From the NCBI RefSeq assembly GCF_900129615.1, contig NZ_FQWI01000016.1, positions 1 through 58,699 of the forward strand: a DNA stretch of 58,699 nt, given 5' to 3'. The notes beneath the pieces were generated by a model. The model was not told the origin of the DNA and made no database searches. It saw only the letters and a program-made list of their open reading frames with translations. The stretch's first letter is position 1. Each line of letters opens with the position of its first letter. The DNA is from Pectobacterium carotovorum (GTDB lineage Bacteria; Pseudomonadota; Gammaproteobacteria; Enterobacterales; Enterobacteriaceae). The position numbers and the translations under genes were made by a program. Below, piece after piece: positions 21,589 to 30,713 of this stretch.

Positions 21589-21981
21589 TCAGGGCTTTAA
21601 AGATGAAGGAATTTCTTCATTAAGCATGATTTCAGTACGTCTATTAAGCAATGACGCAATCGTATCGGTTAATGAGGTTAGATTGGAAACAATTCTTTCT
21701 AGCTCAGTTACCTCGCTAGGCGTGAATCTGAATTTTTTATGCCGTTTATGAACAGAAAGCAAATGCTCAGCAAGAAGATCGTCACGGCAATACAGAAAGC
21801 ATTCAGGAACGCCCAGTATGTCGGCAAAACGGCAGGCTTGCTGAAAGTTTGGGCTATGTGTGTCCGTCTCATAGTGAGAAATTCGGCTTACTGTTAGCTC
21901 ATCGATACCAGCTCGTTTCGCTAACTCCGATTGTGTCATTTTAGCTGCTTTTCGGGCAGCTTTAAGTCGCTTACCAATCAT
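21589..21981 (-). CDS. XRE-family transcriptional regulator, 130 aa
   Basis: N-terminal HTH of the Cro/CI class, residues 1-60 (MIGKRLKAARKAAKMTQSEL, then AKRAGIDELTVSRISHYETD). The C-terminal half is helical (VTELERIVSNLTSLTDTIAS) and probably dimerises. It is divergent from the conjugation operon, with a 318-bp operator-rich gap between. It likely represses itself and perhaps the NusG/virB operon. Confidence 0.88.
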   Translation of the reverse strand: MIGKRLKAARKAAKMTQSELAKRAGIDELTVSRISHYETDTHSPNFQQACRFADILGVPECFLYCRDDLLAEHLLSVHKRHKKFRFTPSEVTELERIVSNLTSLTDTIASLLNRRTEIMLNEEIPSSLKP

Positions 21982-22020
21982 GCCAAGTCTCCTTAATCCA
22001 TTACAGGAGTTTAGGCCTGT

Positions 22021-22140
22021 TAACTAATCTTTATTAGTTAGTAATATTAATAAGTGTATGTTTTACTAACATTTTAATGCGTACAAACGTGTACCTATCG
22101 GCAAAAACTATTGATAGGTTTGATCGTTTAAAACGATCAA
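22021..22140. promoter_or_regulatory. Operator-rich divergent control region of the conjugation operon
   Basis: Four palindromes in 120 bp: TAACTAAT-CTTT-ATTAGTTA (22021-22040), GTACAAACGTGTAC (22081-22094), CCTATC..GATAGG (22093-22118) and TTGATCGTTT-A-AAACGATCAA (22120-22140). Each is a plausible binding site for the XRE protein or another plasmid regulator. The remaining DNA to 22300 is AT-rich and gene-free and should hold the virB promoter. Confidence 0.7.
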
Positions 22141-22300
22141 TACATAAAGGATTGATCTATTAAAACAATTAGACTAGATCCTCACCAAACTGCAAAATTA
22201 GAGAATTAACAATATTAAATATACTAAATGTACTGTTATCAGGGGGCTGATGCAGTGCGATAGCTATTGTAATTCAATGCGTTAAATCAAGGGAACACTT

Positions 22301-22825
22301 ATGCAAGAGTGGTGTGATGCATGGTATCTTCTGCGCTGCCGTGAAAATGCCTGGAAAATGACGTTACAAAACTTAGATCAGGCAGGGCTGAAAACATGCT
22401 GCCCCGTGATTATTGAACGCCGACGACGGAGAGATAAAAAAGAGTCATATAGACTAATCAACATTCCTGCTTTCCCTGGTTATATTTTTGTTAAATTTAA
22501 TCCATCATTAATACATACCACTGCAATTCAGAGTATTCCCGGCGCAATTGACTTTGTTCGATTCGGTAACAATATGGCTACAATAGCCCAAGAAGAAATC
22601 GATGCAATGCAACGAGTGCGTTACGATTCTACACACGGAACGTTACGGTTAGAATCTGTATTATTATCAGAAAAAACTCAAAAACGGATTGCAGAAATTT
22701 ATTCCTCTGAAAACCCCGGTGTTCGCATTGATTTACTTTTTTCTATGCTGACACGACCTAATAATTATGTAATACGGAGTGAAAATAGTGTCCCAAAAAA
22801 CAGAGTCCAAGAAAGCATATTCTAA
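22301..22825 (+). CDS. NusG/RfaH-type antitermination factor (ActX-like)
   Basis: 174 aa with the NusG N-terminal fold: WYLLRCRENAWKMTLQNLDQ, then CCPVIIERRRRRDKK and IPAFPGYIFVKFNP, the conserved Gly-Tyr-hydrophobic strand. No clear C-terminal KOW domain. R6K-like and other VirB plasmids carry such a gene (actX) at the head of the transfer operon, where it would let RNA polymerase read the 13-kb operon. I did not find an exact ops element upstream. Confidence 0.85.
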   Translation: MQEWCDAWYLLRCRENAWKMTLQNLDQAGLKTCCPVIIERRRRRDKKESYRLINIPAFPGYIFVKFNPSLIHTTAIQSIPGAIDFVRFGNNMATIAQEEIDAMQRVRYDSTHGTLRLESVLLSEKTQKRIAEIYSSENPGVRIDLLFSMLTRPNNYVIRSENSVPKNRVQESIF

Positions 22826-22994
22826 TACGGTTTATGTAGCACCTGAACCGCGTAAAAAATTGGAAGAGCTGATTACTGAAATTGGTTATAAAAGAGGCAG
22901 GGTGATGTCTGCATCAGGATTTGTTAGATACTTAATTGAAAACTGCGGAGAGGATGCAAAAAGGAAAATTTTAGAAAATCTATCAAATGAGTAA
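22788..22994 (+). CDS. Small protein, 68 aa, possible ribbon-helix-helix
   Basis: Begins at a GTG at 22788, eight bases after GGAG (22776-22779), overlapping the NusG-like gene by 38 bases. A short beta-like stretch (NTVYVAPEPRKKLEELITEI) followed by helices (SASGFVRYLIENCGEDAKRK) resembles plasmid RHH regulators. Lies between the antiterminator and virB1, so it may tune the operon. Confidence 0.65.
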   Translation: MSQKTESKKAYSNTVYVAPEPRKKLEELITEIGYKRGRVMSASGFVRYLIENCGEDAKRKILENLSNE

Positions 22995-22999
22995 ATGAC

Positions 23000-23710
23000 A
23001 TGACCATATTAACCGCTAGTGCATTTCTGGCGTTAGCAGCACAGTGTGCGCCAAATGTTCATCCAGACACATCCCTCGATGTTGTCAAAACAGAATCAGG
23101 CCGTAATCCTTATGCTATTGCAGAAATTATACCTAAATCAGAACGTATACCTGGCGGTAAAGAATTCATAACTCATTTACCAAGTAATAAATCAGAGGCA
23201 ATGAATATCGTCAGGAGGATTGAAGGTAAAAAACGTCGTTATTCTGTTGGGTTGATGCAAATAACAAGTTCTAATTTTGATAAATTGGGGGTTACTGCTG
23301 AAATTTTATTTTCACCATGTGAGAATTTAGCAGCATTTGAAAAGATAATTATAGACTGCTGGGAACGGGGCGGTACTTTAATAAGAGCACTCAGTTGCTA
23401 TTATACGGGGAATTTTACGGCAGGACTTAAATCGGAATCAGCACTAGCTAATACTAGTTATATTCAGAGGATTGGATACCCCCCGCCAAATGCTAAATAT
23501 ATTGTTCCGGGGACTAAAGATGATCAAGGGAAAGATAATGATCAGTCTAACCGAATCTACGAAAGAACCCCCCCGAGAACATATGAAAGTTGGGATGTTT
23601 TACGAGAATATCCCCGAGAATCACAAGTTATACCACCCTCACCAAATAAACATGAAGCGCCAAAGGAAGCCTTAAATGAAAAATCTGAACCTGAAAAAAG
23701 CATTTCGTAA
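23000..23710 (+). CDS. virB1: VirB1-like lytic transglycosylase
   Basis: 236 aa. The SLT-type motif set is visible: VKTESGRNPYAI with catalytic glutamate (~residue 32), YSVGLMQITSSNFDKLG, and SCYYTGNFTAG. The C-terminal 60 residues are a proline- and charge-rich tail. It opens peptidoglycan for the T4SS channel. Overlaps virB2 by 35 bases. Confidence 0.92.
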   Translation: MTILTASAFLALAAQCAPNVHPDTSLDVVKTESGRNPYAIAEIIPKSERIPGGKEFITHLPSNKSEAMNIVRRIEGKKRRYSVGLMQITSSNFDKLGVTAEILFSPCENLAAFEKIIIDCWERGGTLIRALSCYYTGNFTAGLKSESALANTSYIQRIGYPPPNAKYIVPGTKDDQGKDNDQSNRIYERTPPRTYESWDVLREYPRESQVIPPSPNKHEAPKEALNEKSEPEKSIS

Positions 23711-24017
23711 GTTAGCATCAATTAATAATTTAATTTTAATGTCTCTTTTCATTCCAATCTATGCACATGCGGCATGGTATGACCCTATTGTTAAATTCGT
23801 TAAAGAATTCCAAACGGCGATTATTATCATTGGTGGAGCCGCCGCTGTTGGTTCTCTTGTCTATGTGGGTGTCTGCTGGATCATTTCCCGCATGTCTGGA
23901 AACATGGAAACTACAGCGATGGATTACTTCAAACATGCTGCCGTTATTGGCGTGGTAGGGGGTGCTGTCGCTCTCGCAACGTGGGCATACTCTGTTTGGG
24001 GGGGACAAGTCAGCTAA
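23676..24017 (+). CDS. virB2: VirB2-like major pilin
   Basis: 113 aa with a long leader (cleavage likely after AHA, residue ~32) and two membrane helices (FQTAIIIIGGAAAVGSLVYV and HAAVIGVVGGAVALATWAY), the TrbC/VirB2 pattern. Forms the conjugative pilus. Stop overlaps the virB3 start (TAATG). Confidence 0.92.
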   Translation: MKNLNLKKAFRKLASINNLILMSLFIPIYAHAAWYDPIVKFVKEFQTAIIIIGGAAAVGSLVYVGVCWIISRMSGNMETTAMDYFKHAAVIGVVGGAVALATWAYSVWGGQVS

Positions 24018-24385
24018 TGGAGCAAGATGAGATTCTTGAGTTTGATACTCATAACGCTATGAGTCGCGTTCCAATGGCCTGGGGAGTTCCTGTTTTTGCC
24101 CTGTTATTTCTCGCAGTTGGCGGTCTTATTGCTACATTCGCTGGCGTGTATTTATGGGGATGGTGGGGATTTCTTGCAGCATTACCATTCATTTTGGTGA
24201 TTGTAGGATTGAGGGTTATATGTGAACGCGATGATAAAGCATTTCGGCGTCTGCGTTTTTATTTTCGTCGCCAAAAAATGAATCGTAAATATGGCCGCCA
24301 TCTATTAATAACCCCTAGAAATATTCGTTGGAGAGAAAAGAATGCCAGACGCGTTATTCAAAAACGCATACTCACTGGAAAATGA
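24017..24385 (+). CDS. virB3: VirB3-like inner-membrane protein
   Basis: 122 aa, one hydrophobic hairpin at about 22-68 (VPVFALLFLAVGGLIATFAG) and a basic C-terminal tail typical of VirB3. It starts at the ATG overlapping the virB2 stop, and its last 44 bases overlap virB4, so the ATPase gene is coupled to it. Confidence 0.88.
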   Translation: MEQDEILEFDTHNAMSRVPMAWGVPVFALLFLAVGGLIATFAGVYLWGWWGFLAALPFILVIVGLRVICERDDKAFRRLRFYFRRQKMNRKYGRHLLITPRNIRWREKNARRVIQKRILTGK

Positions 24386-26831
24386 CGCTAAGGTGCCCTG
24401 GTTAGGGCACCATGTTCATCCAGAAATATGTACGTTAGGCACCGGGCACCTTTTAGCACTTGTTCGTTTCAAAGGGGTTCCGCATGATACCCGAGATAAG
24501 AATACGTTAAATAGAGAGTTCATGCATGAAGCTCGTTGTTTTAAGGCACTAGGAAAACAAGAGGGTGCAAATCTTAAATTACAGACGTATACATTCAAAC
24601 AACGTATCCATCTTGATCATCGATATAGGATGGAATTGCCGATTATTCAAGAATTAGTGGACGTCTATACTCACCCATTTCGTAATGGAACATTTCGGCA
24701 AGTCGGCTATGGAATGGCGTTAATCTTGAAATATCGTGATCTAGATGACGGTATTAGTCGTATGATTGAATTGCTTGGCTTGTGTCGTGAAATGCTGGGC
24801 GATTATGGTGTATCTGTCATGGGGATGGAGGAACGTGACGGAAAATTATATTCTCAGATTGGGCGATTTTACTCATTTGTATTAAATGGCATCGAAAAAG
24901 ATATTCCGATCACCGATACCCGTCTTGGGGATTGTATTATCGAAAGCGAAACAGCCTTTGGTGCCTATGACTATGTGGAAAATCGACCCTACAACGGGCA
25001 GAGGCGCTTTGCATCAACGTATGATCTACGTGATTTCCCTTCAAAATCGGTTCCGGGGATGTGGGATGAAGCGATTGATGAGCAGTATGATTTTTGTATG
25101 GTACAAAGTTTTCTGTTTGAAGATCGTAACCGTATCAAGCGGCGACTCAAGGTACAAATGGCCGACTTATCTTCAACGGAAGGGCAATCTACCCAGACTG
25201 AAGAGCTGGCTGATAGTGTTCAGGAAGTGACGCAAGGCAAGCTGGTGTATGGGGAATATAGTGCGAGTCTGATAGTTTTTGGTGACACACCAGAGCAGGC
25301 CGTGGATTGCGGCTCAAAAATGCAGTCTTTGTTAATGGCAAAGGATACCGGTTTTATCCGTTCGACGAGTACAAACTATGTAACGTGGCTGACCCTATTC
25401 CCTGGATATGCTGATGTTATCTACTCGATGCCGAAATCTAGCGAAAATTTGGCCTGCGGTTTTTCATTGCATGCAACACCATCAGGAAAGGCATCAGGGA
25501 ACCCTCCCGGTGACGGTACGGCGTTAATGCCGGTTATGACGGAGAATGGTGGGCTGTTTTTCCTTAATGCACATGACAGCCCGCCAGGACAGAATAATAC
25601 AGGGGAACAATTTCCCGGCCATAAAACCACTATTGCAATGACAGGGGCAGGGAAAACGACTCTGGAGGCAATGGAGCTGCTGTTTTTTAGTCGTTGGAAT
25701 CCGATGATTTTTTCTATTGACTATAACAACTCACTAGAGAACCTGCTTCGGGCATTGAATACCCGCTATTTCACTATTGAACCTGGTGTTTTCACTGGAA
25801 TACAACCATTCCAACTGCCTGATTCTGTTGCTGTACGCCAATACCTTTTTGATACAGTAGTTCAATGTGTCGGAGAGGCAGACAGCAACGAGGAAATCGT
25901 GATACAGAAGGCCATTGATAGTGTCATGATGCATCATAATGTCGAGGCTCGTTGTTTTTCATTATTGTTGCAATCTATCCCTGCAACTGGTCCTAATGGC
26001 CTCAGAGCTAGGTTAATGAAATGGTGCCGAGATGATGGTAATGGCCGTAGGGGACAATATGCTTGGGTACTTGATTCCCCACGTAATCAGTTTGATCCAG
26101 CAAATTTCCGTCGATTAGCTTTTGACTGTACAAAGATTTTGAGTCGTGAATTTGCGAAACAGCATCCAAAAGCAATGGAAGTGTTACTGAACACGTTCTT
26201 TTTCCTGAAACGGCGTATGCATGAAACTGACCCCGGTTGCCTTTTAATTAATGGTATTGCAGAGTTTTGGGCACCATTAATGTTTGAAAGTACGGCAAAC
26301 TCTATTATGGAAATTCTACACGCTGGTAGAATGCGTGGGGAAATGGCGATGATGGATACTCAGGTTCCTGAATATGTTTTAAGTAATGAGAGAGGGCCTT
26401 CTGTGATTCAGCAGACCATTACGCAGCAATGGATGGCAAATGATAAGGCTAAATTTGATAGCTACAGTAATTTTTCAGTTACGCGTCGTGAATTTGATAA
26501 GATAGCAGAACTGAATCAACACAGCCGCAAGGTGTTAATCAAGCAGGCAGGGGGAGCAGTAGTCATCAAAATGGATTTAAGCGGCCAGCTGAAATATTGG
26601 CTACCGTTACTGTCATCAACAATGACAAACGTCAAGGTGGCTAAAAGTGTACGGGAATCTTTAGGGAGCGATGATCCGGCTATATGGGTTGAACCGTTTT
26701 TGAATGAAATGGTAGCTATCGATGTGAAAAAGAAGCTGATTCAGCAAAACTCAGAGCTGGATGTGGATGACCCTACGGTGTGGAAGCCTATATTTGAAGA
26801 AACTATGCGCGAGTTGGGGCGGTCCGTCTAA
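24342..26831 (+). CDS. virB4: VirB4-like T4SS ATPase
   Basis: 829 aa, the usual length. The Walker A lies at ~433 (TIAMTGAGKTTLEAME) and the Walker B region near 641 (PGCLLINGIAEFW), where the usual acidic pair is replaced by NGIAEF, a modest departure. It energises pilus assembly and substrate transfer at the inner membrane. No stop interrupts it. Confidence 0.93.
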   Translation: MPDALFKNAYSLENDAKVPWLGHHVHPEICTLGTGHLLALVRFKGVPHDTRDKNTLNREFMHEARCFKALGKQEGANLKLQTYTFKQRIHLDHRYRMELPIIQELVDVYTHPFRNGTFRQVGYGMALILKYRDLDDGISRMIELLGLCREMLGDYGVSVMGMEERDGKLYSQIGRFYSFVLNGIEKDIPITDTRLGDCIIESETAFGAYDYVENRPYNGQRRFASTYDLRDFPSKSVPGMWDEAIDEQYDFCMVQSFLFEDRNRIKRRLKVQMADLSSTEGQSTQTEELADSVQEVTQGKLVYGEYSASLIVFGDTPEQAVDCGSKMQSLLMAKDTGFIRSTSTNYVTWLTLFPGYADVIYSMPKSSENLACGFSLHATPSGKASGNPPGDGTALMPVMTENGGLFFLNAHDSPPGQNNTGEQFPGHKTTIAMTGAGKTTLEAMELLFFSRWNPMIFSIDYNNSLENLLRALNTRYFTIEPGVFTGIQPFQLPDSVAVRQYLFDTVVQCVGEADSNEEIVIQKAIDSVMMHHNVEARCFSLLLQSIPATGPNGLRARLMKWCRDDGNGRRGQYAWVLDSPRNQFDPANFRRLAFDCTKILSREFAKQHPKAMEVLLNTFFFLKRRMHETDPGCLLINGIAEFWAPLMFESTANSIMEILHAGRMRGEMAMMDTQVPEYVLSNERGPSVIQQTITQQWMANDKAKFDSYSNFSVTRREFDKIAELNQHSRKVLIKQAGGAVVIKMDLSGQLKYWLPLLSSTMTNVKVAKSVRESLGSDDPAIWVEPFLNEMVAIDVKKKLIQQNSELDVDDPTVWKPIFEETMRELGRSV

Positions 26832-26866
26832 CTTTACTAAACTGATTTGAATAGTAGGGCTTATCC

Positions 26867-27544
26867 ATGAATAACTGTAAAAACCGTATCATTGCCTATT
26901 TTGTACTGGTAGTGTCTACCGCTGTTTGCTTGCCTGTATTTTCAGCTGGGGTGCCGACTGTGAGTGTCGCCGAGTTAACGCAAATGGTATTAAATGCACA
27001 GCAGCAGGCTCAACAAGCGTTGGCACAACTTGAAAAGGCAAAGGAATCTATTCAGCAAGCAAAAAACCAATATGATCACTACAAATCCATAATGGAAGGT
27101 AATGATAAATTAGGGGCGTTTCTGAATGATCCGTATGTGAATAAATTGCTACCTACAAGTAACTGGCAAGATATTTATTCTCAAGCAAAAAATCTTCCTG
27201 ATTTACGTAAGCGCTATGGATTCGTCGGGTATGAACCAGAAGCGCAGAAAGTTTTTGATAAATTGTTGTCACAGGTCGGTGTTCTAGAAGAACAGTATGA
27301 AGCGACAAACACCCGTAAAAAGAATGCCGAATCTATGCGGGAAAAATTGAACACGGTGCAGACTCCCGCAGAACGTGAGCAGCTAGCATTACGCTATCAG
27401 CAAGAGCAACTGGAAATGGCTAACCAGCAGGCACAGTTGCAAAATACCCGTTATCTGATGGAGCAAGAAGAAAAACTTGAACAGAAGAAAAAGGAGCAAG
27501 ATTTTGTGAATTACATGTTAGGTAAAAATAAAACGCGCCCATAA
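26867..27544 (+). CDS. virB5: VirB5-like minor pilin (pilus tip)
   Basis: 225 aa, signal peptide (YFVLVVSTAVCLPVFSAG, cleaved near residue 27), then long glutamine-rich helices (NAQQQAQQALAQLEKAKESI) as in TraC of pKM101. The C-terminus DFVNYMLGKNKTRP is nearly repeated in the lipoprotein downstream (AFTDYMLGKVKEKP). VirB5 sits at the pilus tip and mediates recipient contact. Confidence 0.9.
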   Translation: MNNCKNRIIAYFVLVVSTAVCLPVFSAGVPTVSVAELTQMVLNAQQQAQQALAQLEKAKESIQQAKNQYDHYKSIMEGNDKLGAFLNDPYVNKLLPTSNWQDIYSQAKNLPDLRKRYGFVGYEPEAQKVFDKLLSQVGVLEEQYEATNTRKKNAESMREKLNTVQTPAEREQLALRYQQEQLEMANQQAQLQNTRYLMEQEEKLEQKKKEQDFVNYMLGKNKTRP

Positions 27545-27573
27545 TATCTTTAATTTAAAAACAGGATTGAAAT

Positions 27574-27975
27574 ATGAAAAGGTTTTTTTTATTTGCTCTT
27601 ACTATAATCGCAACATTAATGATTTCTGGGTGTGAAGATAAAGGGCAGGGTTTTATAGGTTCATGGGGGCAAGTTTCAGGGGATAAGTATCCTGCACATA
27701 TATCTATTAAGTATGATGATGGGGTATATCATGTGGATGTTAACTCTTTAGATGTTGTTGCCGTTCAGAAAAAACAGGAGAAGGCGTTCACCGATTACAT
27801 GTTAGGTAAAGTAAAAGAAAAACCATCTAAAGACCTTGATCTTTCTGACTGTTATAAATCTATTTCTTTGGAAGCCAAAGCATTAAACGATAGTACATTA
27901 CAAGGTGATGGATTTTCGATGAGAATGGAAAATGGTAAAGTTAAATACAATGGTGAACTCTTTGCCAAAAAATAG
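27574..27975 (+). CDS. Lipoprotein in the entry-exclusion (Eex) position
   Basis: 133 aa, signal peptide with lipobox MISGC (Cys20), predicted outer- or inner-membrane lipoprotein. In pKM101 the gene between VirB5 and VirB6 is eex, and the size fits EexN-type lipoproteins. A short central segment, AFTDYMLGKVKEKP, copies the VirB5 C-terminus, including the 17-base ATTACATGTTAGGTAAA. VirB7 is the alternative, but VirB7 proteins are usually much shorter. Confidence 0.78.
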   Translation: MKRFFLFALTIIATLMISGCEDKGQGFIGSWGQVSGDKYPAHISIKYDDGVYHVDVNSLDVVAVQKKQEKAFTDYMLGKVKEKPSKDLDLSDCYKSISLEAKALNDSTLQGDGFSMRMENGKVKYNGELFAKK

Positions 27976-27983
27976 GGTAGGCT

Positions 27984-28928
27984 ATGGATATTCAGGTTAC
28001 GCAAACACTGTTTGATGCCATAGACTCCGCTTCAAAATCCCAAATGACAAACATGAATACAATCATGTCTGTCATGGGGATTGTTTTTGGTGGGGTTTGG
28101 GTTGTTTATTTCCAAATGAAGTCACTATATTGGTATTTCGACGGATTGACGGCGGCTATAAAAGATATTTTCTTTACAATGTTAAAGGGGGGGATTATTT
28201 TTTTTATGGCTTTTACTGTTTCTTGGTACACAAGCACAGTAGTTCCTGTGGTTACTGAGTTCCCGCTATGGCTTGGTAATACTATAGCGGGAACTGAAAA
28301 TGGATCGAAAAACCTAGTTGATAGTGTCATTAGTTCGTACTTAGATGGACTTATCTCACTAATAGATTCTATGGAGTTTGGTTGGTCTGGTGCCTCGGTA
28401 AAAGCACTCCTGTTAGGTGTACTTTCAACTGTTATATATTTATTAGGCGGATTGCCATTTCTTGGAGTTGCTGTTGGTACTCTGATTACGTTGAATGTAG
28501 CAACGAAGTTAATTCTTATCATTGGCCCTATATTTATAGCTTTTCTACTTTTCCCTCAAACTAATAGATACTTTTGGGGATGGGTAGGGACTCTTGGGGG
28601 ATTTGTTTTAACGCAAGCTTTATTTGTTATAGTGCTAGGGATGGAAATTGCGTTTATAAATAACTTTATAATTAAAGGTGGTGAGGTAGTTACGGATTTA
28701 GCTAGCTGTTTAGCCATGCTTTTTTATTTTGGTGCTTTCACTCTACTAGCTACTGAATTACCATCTTATGCTGCTTCAATTATGGGCGGTGCATCAAGTG
28801 GTACAGGTGGGGTTGGTGGAATTTTAGGTAAAACAACTGGAGCCGGGGCAGCAGGTCAAATGAGTCGTGCATTTGGTAATAAACTGATTAATAAATTTCA
28901 TAGTAGGGGGAAAGGAAATATTTCATAA
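27984..28928 (+). CDS. virB6: VirB6-like polytopic membrane protein
   Basis: 314 aa, at least five membrane helices (e.g. VMGIVFGGVWVVYF, LLGVLSTVIYLLGGLPFLGV, GPIFIAFLLFPQTNRYFWGW), a glycine-rich loop near 268-292 and a basic cytoplasmic tail. Core channel component that contacts the T-strand. The 121-bp gap to virB8 contains only a 24-codon frame (28985-29059) that could stand for virB7; evidence is weak. Confidence 0.9.
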   Translation: MDIQVTQTLFDAIDSASKSQMTNMNTIMSVMGIVFGGVWVVYFQMKSLYWYFDGLTAAIKDIFFTMLKGGIIFFMAFTVSWYTSTVVPVVTEFPLWLGNTIAGTENGSKNLVDSVISSYLDGLISLIDSMEFGWSGASVKALLLGVLSTVIYLLGGLPFLGVAVGTLITLNVATKLILIIGPIFIAFLLFPQTNRYFWGWVGTLGGFVLTQALFVIVLGMEIAFINNFIIKGGEVVTDLASCLAMLFYFGAFTLLATELPSYAASIMGGASSGTGGVGGILGKTTGAGAAGQMSRAFGNKLINKFHSRGKGNIS

Positions 28929-29049
28929 TAAAAATTGTCTTTTTGGTTTCCCTTCTATTTAACGATTAATAATATAAAAAACTCATGACACCCTCACTAT
29001 TATGCATTGTGTTTTGCACGATGACTAAGCTGCTTTCTGGAGGAATTAA

Positions 29050-29904
29050 ATGCTATTAAATAAAAAAGTAAAGGAAAAAACTGATCTGGAGCGCCAGCTG
29101 CATTATGGTGATGGTCCATTAGCAGGTAAAAGTAATGAAGTAGGATTAGATATACAGGCCTATAATAAAGCAGCCCAGTATTTTGAAAAGCGTGTTGCGG
29201 AAGATTATCGTAAAAAGGCTAAAAGTAATAAGATATTGGCGTTTTTATTTGGTGGTTTAGCTCTGTCGGCAATTATTGCACTTGTGGGGCTTACACCATT
29301 AAAAACCACGGAAACAATAGTGATTCGTGTGGATAAAAACAGCGGCTATATGGATGTGATTCGCCCAGGGTGGAAAAAGGAAGACACGAAAGAGGTTGCT
29401 GACGATAAACACAATATAGCTATGTATGTAATGGCCCGCGAAAAATATAATTGGGCTAGTCAAAAAACCAATTTTTCGATAGTGCAACAAATGTCTTATC
29501 CCGATGTTTTCACTGATTACAAAAATTTTCAATTATCTAGTAAAGGTTATGTTTCTACTCTGGGAACTTCTCGCCAAGTAGATGTTGATATAGATTCTAT
29601 AGTCCCATTACCAGTTAGTCATGAAAAGAAATTAGGAGAAAGAGACGATATAAAAACGTATCAAGTTCGTTTCTCTCAGACATTACTTGATTCCGAAGGT
29701 AAGCCCGTTCCTGAAACTGGGCAAGCACTTAAACTTGATTCCAGCGGTAGACCTATTATCGAACCTAAAAAGGTCTATTGGACGGCACTAGTTTCATTTG
29801 ATTACAACAACGCCCCACTTACCGAAGGTGAAGGGTGGGTAAACCCGAAAGGATTTGGTGTGCTGGCATACGGTAAAACACAAGAAATTCGGGAGGGGAA
29901 ATAA
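29050..29904 (+). CDS. virB8: VirB8-like inner-membrane scaffold
   Basis: 284 aa: cytoplasmic N-terminus to ~62, one membrane helix (ILAFLFGGLALSAIIALVGL), and a periplasmic NTF2-like domain. That domain carries a ~45-residue insertion (HEKKLGERDD to IIEPKKVYW), making it longer than typical VirB8 (~230 aa). GGAGGAATTAA precedes the ATG. Stop overlaps virB9 start. Confidence 0.9.
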   Translation: MLLNKKVKEKTDLERQLHYGDGPLAGKSNEVGLDIQAYNKAAQYFEKRVAEDYRKKAKSNKILAFLFGGLALSAIIALVGLTPLKTTETIVIRVDKNSGYMDVIRPGWKKEDTKEVADDKHNIAMYVMAREKYNWASQKTNFSIVQQMSYPDVFTDYKNFQLSSKGYVSTLGTSRQVDVDIDSIVPLPVSHEKKLGERDDIKTYQVRFSQTLLDSEGKPVPETGQALKLDSSGRPIIEPKKVYWTALVSFDYNNAPLTEGEGWVNPKGFGVLAYGKTQEIREGK

Positions 29905-30713
29905 TGCGATTTCGTAAAGAGTTGTTAGCTATTTTTCTGACTGTATGGCTACCCCAAGCTGATGCCGAAATTTCGGGGCAAGGTGCTACTAATGATCGTC
30001 GTATTCAGACAGCGCTTTATAGCCCTGATAATATTTTTCGAATTTATACAATGAAAAATAGGACGACAATAATTCAACTTGAAACAGGTGAAACTATCAA
30101 TACAGATGCAGGGGCTATGAGCCTTGGGAAACCAGGTGGTGAGCAAAGTCCCGAATGGGTGTTAGGCGCTAACAAAGAAGGGCGGATCATAATGATTAAG
30201 CCCAGCAGCTACGCAGAAGAGCCTGAAACAAACCTCATTATTAGTACCAACCGGCGCACCTACCTGTTTGAACTGAAACTAGCAAAAAATTTAGCATCAA
30301 CAACGTATCTGTTCCGGTTTGATTATCCTAAACCGCCGGTGATCGGAGAAACACCATTTACGGGCCGCGATATTAACAAGAACCCATGCGACGGAACGAT
30401 AAACAGGCAATACCAAAAACGTGGAGACGTAGCTATATCGCCTTACTCCGTTTGGGATAATGGTACGTTTACATGCTTCCGGTTCCCTACAAATGCACCG
30501 CGCCCTGTTATCTATGAAGTGCTTCCAGATGGCACTGAAAGTATGGTTAATATGAGGCCGGTCAATGACATTATGGTTGTGCATGGTGTTAGTCAGGAAT
30601 TTAGGCTCCGTCTGAATAAAATGGTTTTAGCGATACGTTCAAAGGTGAATAATACAGGATGGTACAATTATGACGGTACGACTACAGGAGATATCAGGGA
30701 GATTAAAAAGTGA
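29904..30713 (+). CDS. virB9: VirB9-like outer-membrane core component
   Basis: 269 aa with signal peptide (LLAIFLTVWLPQADA). N-terminal domain to ~130, and C-terminal beta domain with TTYLFRFDYP and NFTC-like WDNGTFTCFRFP, typical of the VirB9/CagX family. Forms the outer core with VirB10. Overlaps virB10 by four bases. Confidence 0.9.
   Translation: MRFRKELLAIFLTVWLPQADAEISGQGATNDRRIQTALYSPDNIFRIYTMKNRTTIIQLETGETINTDAGAMSLGKPGGEQSPEWVLGANKEGRIIMIKPSSYAEEPETNLIISTNRRTYLFELKLAKNLASTTYLFRFDYPKPPVIGETPFTGRDINKNPCDGTINRQYQKRGDVAISPYSVWDNGTFTCFRFPTNAPRPVIYEVLPDGTESMVNMRPVNDIMVVHGVSQEFRLRLNKMVLAIRSKVNNTGWYNYDGTTTGDIREIKK

Noticed and set aside
22200-22300. ops/JUMPstart element before the NusG-like gene
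   Set aside because: TGCGATAGCTATT is only loosely similar to GGCGGTAGCNT.
28985-29059. 24-codon frame between virB6 and virB8 as virB7
   Set aside because: No lipobox, no Shine-Dalgarno, and it overlaps the virB8 start. Retained only as a possibility.
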